The notes under the pieces: generated by a model
Told to the model about the DNA's origin: nothing
Database searches by the model: none
Seen by the model: the letters and a program-made list of their open reading frames with translations, nothing else
Shown: one piece after another, positions 6,820-13,083 of the stretch
Layout of the letters: every line of letters starts with the position of its first letter
Position numbering within the stretch: position 1 is the stretch's first letter
Position numbers and translations under genes: made by a program
NCBI GenBank assembly: GCA_035540955.1
Contig: DATLFP010000048.1
Location: 1 to 25,847 of the forward strand
Source: DATLFP01 sp035540955
GTDB taxonomy: Bacteria > Actinomycetota > Acidimicrobiia > Acidimicrobiales > CADCSY01
Direction: 5' to 3'
Length of the DNA stretch: 25,847 nucleotides

Positions 6820-7563
6820 GTGGTCATCGGCGCGGCGACGGCGCTCTTGTCGACCGGCGATCTCACGATCCTCGACGTGCGATGCGGGTGCCCGGCCGGG
6901 CGGGTCGAGGAGGAAGAGGTGCCCGGCTTCGAGATCGTGCTCCCGGTGTCCGGCGTCTTCCGGCGCCGTGCGGCCAACGCCGACGTCGTGGCCGACGCCG
7001 GCGCGGCGTATGCCGGCGTCCCCGGTTCGACGCAGCGCATCGAGCACGTCACGGCCGGCGATCGAGGTCTGGTCGCCTGCGTCTCCGAGCGTCTGGCGGT
7101 CGAGCTCGGCATCGAGTCGGCGCCGGCGCTCGCCCGCACGCGCGCCATCGACCGGCTCATCGCCAGCGCCCGGCGGTCGATCGACGAGGAGGACTGGCTG
7201 GTCGGCCTCGCGTCGCTCTCCTCGGTCACCGTCGTGGTCGCGCCCACGGCCGACCGCCGACGTGCTGTCGACCGGGTGCGGGAGGCGATCGGCGCCGCAC
7301 CCGGTGAGCGGTGGACCTTGCGATCGCTGGCCGACGTCGCCGGCTACTCGCCGCACCACCTGAGCCGGGTGTTCCGCGCCTGCACCGGCACCACCGTCAG
7401 CGAGCACCGCGACCGCGTGCGGCTCGCGCGCGCGGCCGAGCTCGCCGCCGACGGGATGGCGCTCGCGGAGGTGGCCGCCGCCTGCGGGTTCGCCGACCAC
7501 GGTCACCTGACTCGCCGCGCCCGCGCCGTCCTCGGCACGGTGCCTTCGCGGCTCCGCGCCTGA
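6820..7563 (+). CDS. AraC family transcriptional regulator
   Basis: The 247-aa protein has a C-terminal AraC/XylS double helix-turn-helix over about residues 148-247: WTLRSLADVAGYSPHHLSRVFRAC forms the first unit and LAEVAAACGFADHGHLTRRAR the second. The N-terminal 140 residues resemble a beta-rich cupin-type ligand domain (VPGFEIVLPVSGVFRR, GAAYAGVPGS) but no ligand can be named. The GTG at 6820 follows the stop of the zinc-ribbon GNAT with no intervening base. It probably controls this acetyltransferase/MFS cluster. Confidence 0.88.
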   Translation: MVIGAATALLSTGDLTILDVRCGCPAGRVEEEEVPGFEIVLPVSGVFRRRAANADVVADAGAAYAGVPGSTQRIEHVTAGDRGLVACVSERLAVELGIESAPALARTRAIDRLIASARRSIDEEDWLVGLASLSSVTVVVAPTADRRRAVDRVREAIGAAPGERWTLRSLADVAGYSPHHLSRVFRACTGTTVSEHRDRVRLARAAELAADGMALAEVAAACGFADHGHLTRRARAVLGTVPSRLRA

Positions 7564-7586
7564 GATCGCGCACCGATGTCCAAGCG

Positions 7587-8768
7587 ATGGACGGGCGACG
7601 CACCGATCCTGTCCGCGTGCGTCCGTTCAGCCGGCTGTTCATCGCCTCGACGGTGTCGAACGTGGGTGACGGGATGCTGCTCGCCGCCCTGCCGCTGCTC
7701 GCCCACCGGCTGAGCGACGAGCCGTTCACGGTGTCGGCCGTCACCGCGGCCGCCACCGCACCATGGCTCGTGTTCGGCCTGCTGGCGGGCGCCGTCGTGG
7801 ACCGGGTCGACCGCCTTCGGCTGATGGTGCGGGCCGATCTCGCGCGCGCGGTCGTCGCCGGCGGCTTCGCGGCTCTGGTCGCGACCGGGCACTCGTCGAT
7901 CCCGATGGCGATCGTCGCCGTCGCCATCCTCGGCATCGCCGAGACGTTGTTCGACACCGCCGCGCAGTCGGTGGTGCCGGCGGTCGTGCCGGCGCACGAG
8001 CTCGAGCGGGCGAACGGGCGGCTGTTCGGCGCCCAGATCGCCGGCAACGGGTTCGTCGGGCCGCCCCTCGGCGCCCTGCTGTTCGGGCTCGCCGCGAGCG
8101 TGCCGTTCACCGTCGATGCGGTGACCTTCGCGATCAGCGCGCTCGTGCTCCCGCGCCTTCGCCGCCCGGCGCCGGCACCGGCGACGACGTCGCTGCGTCG
8201 CGACGTGCGGGAGGGGCTGGCGTGGCTGTGGGCCGACGCCGGGATCCGGGCCTTCGCCATCGGCGCCGCCGTGATCAACGTCGCCCACACCGGCGTGATG
8301 GCGGTGGCAGTGCTGTTCGTCCGCCACGAGCTCGGCGCCAGCGAGTCATCGTTCGGCCTCGTCCTCGCGGGGGTGGCAGCCGGCGGGCTCGTCGGGACGC
8401 AGGTGGCGGCGCCGCTCGTCGCCCGGATCGGTCGCGACCGCGCCGTGCGGCTGGCGATCGGATCGTTCGTCGTCGCCCTCCTGGCCGCCGGCACCGCCCG
8501 CCACGTTGCCGTCGCCACCGTCGCCTTGGCGGTGTTCGGGGCCGCCGGCGAGGTCTGGAACGTCGTCGCCGTGTCCTACCGTCAGGCGCGGGTGCCGGAC
8601 CACCTGCTCGGAAGGGTGATGGCGAGCTACCGGGTCATCGCCTACGGGGCCATGCCGACCGGCGCGCTGCTCGGCGGCACCCTGGCATCGGCGTTCGGGC
8701 TCCGGGCACCCTTCTTCGTCGGAGCGGCGCTCGTGACCGGGCTCCTGCTGTACTTCACGCGGCGATGA
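7587..8768 (+). CDS. MFS transporter (DHA3-like exporter)
   Basis: The 393-aa integral membrane protein has about 12 predicted transmembrane segments and major-facilitator features: FIASTVSNVGDGMLLAALPLLA at TM1, GAVVDRVDRLRLMVRADLAR as the cytoplasmic loop 2-3 motif, TAAQSVVPAVV, and the repeated half from FAIGAAVINVAHTG onward. This pattern resembles MFS_3/EntS-type exporters of small molecules such as macrolides or siderophores. The ATG at 7587 is taken because the frame upstream overlaps the AraC gene and lacks hydrophobic character. It lies 23 nt after the regulator and its stop overlaps the next ATG by 4 nt (ATGA). The exported substrate is unknown. Confidence 0.9.
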   Translation: MDGRRTDPVRVRPFSRLFIASTVSNVGDGMLLAALPLLAHRLSDEPFTVSAVTAAATAPWLVFGLLAGAVVDRVDRLRLMVRADLARAVVAGGFAALVATGHSSIPMAIVAVAILGIAETLFDTAAQSVVPAVVPAHELERANGRLFGAQIAGNGFVGPPLGALLFGLAASVPFTVDAVTFAISALVLPRLRRPAPAPATTSLRRDVREGLAWLWADAGIRAFAIGAAVINVAHTGVMAVAVLFVRHELGASESSFGLVLAGVAAGGLVGTQVAAPLVARIGRDRAVRLAIGSFVVALLAAGTARHVAVATVALAVFGAAGEVWNVVAVSYRQARVPDHLLGRVMASYRVIAYGAMPTGALLGGTLASAFGLRAPFFVGAALVTGLLLYFTRR

Positions 8769-9349
8769 TCACGATCGAGCCCGTCACTCCCGACCGCTGG
8801 GACGATCTCGAGCGGCTGTTCGGCGCGAGTGGCGCGTACTCGGGCTGCTGGTGCACGTGGTGGCGCCTGGGTTCGAAGGAGTGGGAGGCCGCCGGCTCCG
8901 CTGGTCGCCGGCAGCACCTCGCCGACGTGGTCGAGCGAGGTGACGTGCCGGGGCTCCTCGCGTACGACGACGGCGAACCGGTGGGCTGGGTGGCGGTGGC
9001 GCCCCGCGACGCGTACCCGCGACTGAACCGCAGCCCCCACACCAAGCCCGTCGACGACGTGCCGGTGTGGTCGATCACCTGTTTCTGGATCCGGCGCGAG
9101 CATCGCGGCCGGCGGATCGCCACGCAGCTGCTCGAGGCCGCCGTCGAGCACGCCCACCGTGGCGGTGCGGAGGCGATCGAGGGCTACCCGTACGACCCGG
9201 CGACGCGCTCCGTCACCGCCGCCGACGCCTTCACCGGCGTGCTCGGCCCCTTCTTCCGGACCGGCTTCGAGGAGCTGGCGCGCCGGACGCCGACCTCGCG
9301 CGTCGTCGTCCGCCGTCGCCTCGGCGATCCCGGGCAGCGCGACTCGTGA
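8765..9349 (+). CDS. GNAT N-acetyltransferase
   Basis: The 194-aa protein has a GNAT fold with motif A at REHRGRRIATQLLEAAVEHA (about 111-130), preceded by VWSITCFWI. It shares SGCWC (C28, C30), GWVAVAP, the [ST]CFxI strand and the EGYPYD segment with the GNAT at 6067, so the two are paralogues. This copy lacks the N-terminal zinc-type extension. The start overlaps the MFS stop (ATGA), so translation is probably coupled. Pairing with an exporter and an AraC regulator suggests modification and efflux of a toxic or signalling small molecule; that is inference. Confidence 0.88.
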   Translation: MITIEPVTPDRWDDLERLFGASGAYSGCWCTWWRLGSKEWEAAGSAGRRQHLADVVERGDVPGLLAYDDGEPVGWVAVAPRDAYPRLNRSPHTKPVDDVPVWSITCFWIRREHRGRRIATQLLEAAVEHAHRGGAEAIEGYPYDPATRSVTAADAFTGVLGPFFRTGFEELARRTPTSRVVVRRRLGDPGQRDS

Positions 9350-9381
9350 CCTCCGGCCCTGGCGGCCTCCATCGTCGGCGT

Positions 9382-9393
9382 GTTCGATCGAAC
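9382..9393. promoter_or_regulatory. 12-bp palindrome upstream of the CWB2 gene
   Basis: GTTCGATCGAAC is a perfect palindrome ending 23 bp before the GTG at 9417. It may be an operator, but palindromes of this length are expected several times by chance in 25 kb. No TAnnnT box lies between 9350 and 9416. Confidence 0.25.
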
Positions 9394-9403
9394 CAGAGCC
9401 ACG

Positions 9404-9410
9404 AAAGGAG
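9404..9410 (+). promoter_or_regulatory. Strong ribosome binding site
   Basis: AAAGGAG, an almost perfect Shine-Dalgarno, stands 6 nt before the GTG at 9417 and fixes that start for the cell-wall-binding repeat protein. Confidence 0.8.
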
Positions 9411-9416
9411 TCCGCC

Positions 9417-10763
9417 GTGCATCCGTCCCGGACCCGTCCTCTCGCGGCTGCCTTCATCGGCGCCGCGCTCGTGCTCGGCCTGCTCCCCGGCGCCGCCGGC
9501 GCCGACCCGCCCTACTCGGTGACGCTCACCGCCTCGGCGACGACGCTCGCGCTCGGTGCCGAGGTCACCCTCACCGCCACCGCCAACCAGGTCATCGAGT
9601 CGCCCTACGGCATCGTCATCGTCGACGGGACCGGCGCCACCGTCGTGTCATGCTTCGGATCCGTCTCCGAGTGCGTCTCGTTCCCGATGGGATGGAACGA
9701 CCCCAGGACCATCACCTATACGGCACGGATCGTCGACACCGCGAACACCGACGTGCTGGCGACATCCGATCCGGTGACCGTCCGTTGGGGTGCGGGGTCG
9801 GCAACGGGTGACGTCATCCGCATCGCCGGTGCCGACCGCTACGCGACCGCCGCCGCGCTGGCCACCGAGCGCTTCTCCACGGGCGTGGCCGCCGCGTTCG
9901 TCGTCGTCGGCACCAACTTCCCCGACGCGCTGGCCGCGGCGCCGGCCGCCGCCCGCCTCGGCGGACCGGTTCTCCTCACGCAGCGCACCTCACTCCCGGC
10001 GGAGACCCTCCGAGCGCTCCAGCAGCTGGCGCCGGCCCGTATCGTCGTGGTCGGCGGAGCGGGCGCGGTGTCCGACGTGGTCGTCTCCCAGCTCGACCTC
10101 CTCACGGTCGGCACCGTCACCCGGATCGCCGGCGCCAACCGCTACGAGACGGCAGCACAGCTCTCGAGGTTCGCCTTCCCCACAGGGGTCGACGGCGTCG
10201 CCGCGGTGCTCGCCTCGGGTGAGCAGTTCGCCGACGCCCTCGGTGGTGCGGCACTGGCCGCCGCTCTCGGCGCCCCGCTGCTCCTCACCCCCCGCGACAC
10301 CGTGCTGGCGACGACCACCAGCGAGCTGATCCGGGTTGCCATGAACCAGGCGGTGCTTCTCCTCGGCGGGCCGGCGGCGGTGTCGGAAGCCGTGCTCGAG
10401 GGGATCTCCGACGCGACGACGATCGAGACCGCCGATGACATCCAGTACGTCGAGATCGTGCGCGTCGCCGGCGCCGACCGCTTCGAGACCTCGGCGATCG
10501 CCGCGGCCCAGCTCGTCGATCCCTTCGACGACGCGTTCTCGGTGTCCGAGGTGGTCGTCGCCACCGGGATGAACTTCCCTGACGGGCTCGTCGCCGGCGC
10601 GCTCGGCGAGCCGCTGCTGCTGCTGCCGTCCTCGACCATCCCGGCGACGACGACGGAGGTGTTCAACCTGCTCGGCCCGCGCCGGGTGCTGATCATGGGC
10701 GGGACGGCGGCCGTCTCCGAGACTCAGGCCGGCATCCTCGGCGGGCTCCTCGCCGGCGGGTAG
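9417..10763 (+). CDS. Secreted protein with three cell wall-binding repeats (CWB2)
   Basis: The 448-aa precursor has a Sec signal peptide (hydrophobic residues 9-27, cleavage after AGA near 29), an Ig-like beta domain (about 31-124, VTLTASATTLALGAEVTLTA, two cysteines C79 and C86), and three cell wall-binding repeat 2 units. The repeats begin at VIRIAGADRYATA (133), VTRIAGANRYETA (234) and IVRVAGADRFETS (347), each followed by a FxDAL/FPDGL segment and a VVGGAGAVS, LLGGPAAVS or IMGGTAAVS end. This domain class anchors proteins non-covalently to Gram-positive wall polymers. The GTG is set by AAAGGAG. There is no LPXTG motif and no catalytic domain, so the protein is probably a wall-bound adhesin or structural protein with an unknown partner. 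Confidence 0.93.
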   Translation: MHPSRTRPLAAAFIGAALVLGLLPGAAGADPPYSVTLTASATTLALGAEVTLTATANQVIESPYGIVIVDGTGATVVSCFGSVSECVSFPMGWNDPRTITYTARIVDTANTDVLATSDPVTVRWGAGSATGDVIRIAGADRYATAAALATERFSTGVAAAFVVVGTNFPDALAAAPAAARLGGPVLLTQRTSLPAETLRALQQLAPARIVVVGGAGAVSDVVVSQLDLLTVGTVTRIAGANRYETAAQLSRFAFPTGVDGVAAVLASGEQFADALGGAALAAALGAPLLLTPRDTVLATTTSELIRVAMNQAVLLLGGPAAVSEAVLEGISDATTIETADDIQYVEIVRVAGADRFETSAIAAAQLVDPFDDAFSVSEVVVATGMNFPDGLVAGALGEPLLLLPSSTIPATTTEVFNLLGPRRVLIMGGTAAVSETQAGILGGLLAGG

Positions 10764-10781
10764 TGCTGACGATGCCGGGGA

Positions 10782-11102
10782 CTAGCTGAAGGACTGGCCG
10801 CAGCCGCAGGTTCGCTGCGCGTTGGGGTTGGTGATGGCGAACCCGGCGCCCTGGAGACCGTCCTTGAAGTCGAGGACGGCGCCCTCGAGGAGCGGGGCGC
10901 TGGCGGGATCGACGACCACGCTCACGCCCTGGATGTCGGTCTTGATGTCGTCGGCGGCGAGGTCGCTGTCGAAGAACATCTCGTAGCTGAAGCCCGAGCA
11001 CCCGCCGGGCCGCACCGCGACCCGGAGGGCCATGGTCGTGTCGCCCTCGGCCTCGAGCAGGTCCTTGACCTTGGCCGCAGCGTTGTCGGTGACGGTGAGC
11101 AT
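10782..11102 (-). CDS. erpA: A-type Fe-S carrier (IscA/ErpA/HesB family)
   Basis: The 106-aa protein is a canonical A-type iron-sulfur carrier. It has the three conserved cysteines, C35 in GGCSGFSYEMFF and the two of CGCGQSFS at the C-terminus, with VVVDPAS and LLEGAVLDF between. It receives Fe-S clusters from a scaffold and passes them to apoproteins in the cytoplasm. The ATG at 11102 is preceded by AGGA at 8 nt and follows the SufR-like gene by 9 nt, so both form one unit. ErpA fits best; IscA or SufA naming cannot be decided by sequence alone. Confidence 0.94.
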   Translation of the reverse strand: MLTVTDNAAAKVKDLLEAEGDTTMALRVAVRPGGCSGFSYEMFFDSDLAADDIKTDIQGVSVVVDPASAPLLEGAVLDFKDGLQGAGFAITNPNAQRTCGCGQSFS

Positions 11103-11111
11103 GAGACGATC

Positions 11112-11807
11112 CTACCGAGGTGTGAGGGCGACCTGACAGGGAGCCCGGTCGAGGAGGGTGCCGAAGCGGGCCACGCCGGCGCCGCCCACCGCGGTCACGA
11201 AGCCCTCCACGATGCCGCGGTGGAGGTTGCACACGAGCCCGGGATTGGCTTCGGCGAGGTCGGCGAACGGGCAGCGGGTGAAGGCGACGACCACACCGTC
11301 GCCGTCGTCGGCCACCGCCGGATCGAACCCCACGGCAGCGAGCTCGTCGACGAGCGCGGCGATGCACACGGCGGTGCGGTCCTCGGGGTCGTCGAGCTCG
11401 GCGACGACACCGGCCGCCTCGACGGCGGCGGCCGCCGCCCGGCCGAACTGGCGGCCGATCTCGACGGCCTCCTCACGGCCGGCGCCGGATGCCGCGGCCA
11501 CACCGAGCAGCATCCGGGCCATGAGCGGCATGGCGGGCGGCTCGAAGCCGAGCGAGGGCGCGTCGGGGGCCAGCGAGTAGCGGTGCTGGGGCCGGCCCAC
11601 CTCGCCCCGCCGTTCGGTCTCGACCTGGAGGAGGCCGACCTCGCGCATGCGCTCCAGGTGGGGGCGCACCGTGTTGGGGTGCAGGTCGAGGGCGTCGGCG
11701 ACGGCCGTCGTGGACAGCGGCACCGCCGAGCGGGCGATCTCCAGGTAGATGGCGTAGCGCGTGTTGTCGCCGAGCGCCTTGAGCACGTCCAGGCGCGGTG
11801 CAGCCAC
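11112..11807 (-). CDS. SufR-like Fe-S-responsive transcriptional regulator
   Basis: The 231-aa protein has an N-terminal winged helix (about 1-75: ALGDNTRYAIYLEIA, STTAVADALDLHPNTVRPHLERM, then the GRPQHRYSLA wing). A C-terminal ligand domain ends with cysteines C179 (RCPF), C193 (LVCNLH) and C224 (APCQV). The spacings of 13 and 30 residues between them are very close to the three cluster-binding cysteines of SufR-type repressors, which sense Fe-S status through a bound cluster. It is followed by erpA and diverges from mrp, both Fe-S biogenesis genes, which strongly supports this role. The GTG at 11807 coincides with the predicted transcription start. Direct proof of cluster binding is lacking. 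Confidence 0.82.
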   Translation of the reverse strand: MAAPRLDVLKALGDNTRYAIYLEIARSAVPLSTTAVADALDLHPNTVRPHLERMREVGLLQVETERRGEVGRPQHRYSLAPDAPSLGFEPPAMPLMARMLLGVAAASGAGREEAVEIGRQFGRAAAAAVEAAGVVAELDDPEDRTAVCIAALVDELAAVGFDPAVADDGDGVVVAFTRCPFADLAEANPGLVCNLHRGIVEGFVTAVGGAGVARFGTLLDRAPCQVALTPR

Positions 11808-11813
11808 GGCCCG

Positions 11814-11819
11814 AGTTTA
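11814..11819 (-). promoter_or_regulatory. Putative -10 element of the SufR-like gene
   Basis: TAAACT on the minus strand. If its first T is -12, transcription begins exactly at the G of the GTG at 11807, a leaderless arrangement. No Shine-Dalgarno is visible. Confidence 0.5.
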
Positions 11820-11834
11820 CAAGGGCGGCCCCGG

Positions 11835-11840
11835 TAGAAT
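11835..11840 (+). promoter_or_regulatory. Putative -10 element of mrp
   Basis: TAGAAT on the plus strand places transcription start at about 11847, one base before the GTG at 11848. A TTTACA at 11816-11821 resembles a -35 but is only 13 bp away, so the promoter is probably -10 driven. Confidence 0.5.
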
Positions 11841-11847
11841 CGAGGTC

Positions 11848-13008
11848 GTGCTCACACCCCCGGCGGCCGAGGACATCCGCCAGCTGCTCCGGGGCGTCGT
11901 CGATCCCGAGCTGAACTGCGACATCGTCTCGCTCGGCATGGTCCGCGACGCGGCCGTCGACGGCAGCGACGTGACCATCACCATCGCCCTCACGACCGCC
12001 GGGTGCCCGCTCAAGGCGCAGATCAAGCGCGACGTCGAGACCCGCATCGGGACGACACCGGGCGTCGAGAGCGTGCGGCTCGAGTGGACCGAGATGACCA
12101 GCGAGGAGAAGTCGGCGTGCATGGCGGTGGCCCGCAAGGCGGCCTCCGAGCGGGCCGTCATCACCGACATCCCGGCCACCGCCCACGTCCTCGCCATCGC
12201 CTCCGGCAAGGGGGGCGTCGGCAAGTCGTCCATCACCGTCAACCTGGCGGCCGGCCTCGCCGCCGAGGGGTTCACCGTCGGGGTGCTCGACGCCGACATC
12301 GGCGGCTTCTCGGTCCCGCGCATGCTCGGCCTCGACGGGCGGCTCGCCGGGGCGACGACGGACAAGAAGATCGTGCCCAACACCACCGCCGTCGGCGCCG
12401 GCGTGCTGAAGGTCGTGTCGATGGGGTTCCTCGTCGACGACGAGCAGTCGGCGCTGCTCTGGCGCGGCCAGGTCCTGCAGCGGGCGGTGCAGCACTTCCT
12501 CGAGGACGTGCAGTGGGGTGAGCTCGACTACCTGCTGATCGACATGCCACCGGGTACCGGCGACATCCAGATGGGCCTGGCCCGGCTGCTGCCGCGCGCC
12601 GAGATGATCATCGTCACCACGCCGGCGGTCGCCGCCCAGAAGGTCGCAGCCCGCGCCGCCGACCTGGCGCGCAAGACCTACCTCCGCGTGGTCGGCGTCA
12701 TCGAGAACATGAGCGTGTTCACGTGCGACCACGGTGAGGAGTACCCCCTGTTCGGTACGGGCGGCGGGCAGACCCTCGCCGACGACATCGGCGCCCCGCT
12801 GTTGGGCTCGGTACCCATCGAGGCGAGCGTGGCCGCGGGCGGCGACACGGGTACCCCCGCCGTCCTCGGTACCGGACCGGCGGCCGACGCCCTGCGGAGG
12901 ATCGTGCGGGTGCTCCTCGACGACGCCGTGCCCCCGGTCGACATGGCCGGCTGCAGCGCCCGCCTCCTCGAGAGCGTCGAGGCCGCGCTCGGCCCCAAGC
13001 CCGACTGA
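11848..13008 (+). CDS. mrp: Mrp/NBP35 family Fe-S cluster carrier ATPase
   Basis: The 386-aa protein has an N-terminal MIP18/DUF59 domain (about 5-80, VVDPELNCDIVSLGMV, TTAGCPLKAQI) and a ParA-like NTPase domain with a deviant Walker A, SGKGGVGKSS (119-128), DADIGGFSVPRMLG, the switch LLIDMPPGTGD and VTTPA. It binds and transfers Fe-S clusters to target proteins. The usual CxxC after ENMS is reduced to a single cysteine (C293, FTCDHG), so cluster bridging would need this residue alone or other ligands such as C369. The GTG at 11848 follows a TAGAAT box directly. The opposite orientation to the SufR-like/erpA unit with a 40-bp gap indicates shared control. Confidence 0.93.
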   Translation: MLTPPAAEDIRQLLRGVVDPELNCDIVSLGMVRDAAVDGSDVTITIALTTAGCPLKAQIKRDVETRIGTTPGVESVRLEWTEMTSEEKSACMAVARKAASERAVITDIPATAHVLAIASGKGGVGKSSITVNLAAGLAAEGFTVGVLDADIGGFSVPRMLGLDGRLAGATTDKKIVPNTTAVGAGVLKVVSMGFLVDDEQSALLWRGQVLQRAVQHFLEDVQWGELDYLLIDMPPGTGDIQMGLARLLPRAEMIIVTTPAVAAQKVAARAADLARKTYLRVVGVIENMSVFTCDHGEEYPLFGTGGGQTLADDIGAPLLGSVPIEASVAAGGDTGTPAVLGTGPAADALRRIVRVLLDDAVPPVDMAGCSARLLESVEAALGPKPD

Positions 13009-13011
13009 CCC

Positions 13012-13074
13012 CCAAGCTGGAGATCTCGGGCTGTTGAAGGCCCTGGTGGGGCCCCCACCAGCCCGAGATCTTGG
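13012..13074. terminator. Structured inverted repeat between convergent mrp and ABC permease
   Basis: AGATCTCGGGCTG (13021-13033) pairs perfectly with CAGCCCGAGATCT (13059-13071). Outside it CCAAG (13012-13016) can pair with CTTGG (13070-13074), in competition with the last bases of the 13-bp stem. Inside it CTGGTGGGG (13043-13051) and CCCCACCAG (13053-13061) form a second stem that shares CAG with the outer arm, so two folds compete. It occupies most of the 75-bp gap between convergent genes. There is no U-tract, so it is a likely bidirectional hairpin terminator or a REP-like element. Confidence 0.55.
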
Positions 13075-13083
13075 AAGCGTCGG

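Noticed and set aside
9382..9393. GTTCGATCGAAC palindrome as a proven operator
   Set aside because: A 12-bp perfect palindrome is expected several times by chance in a window of this size, so it was kept only as a low-confidence site.
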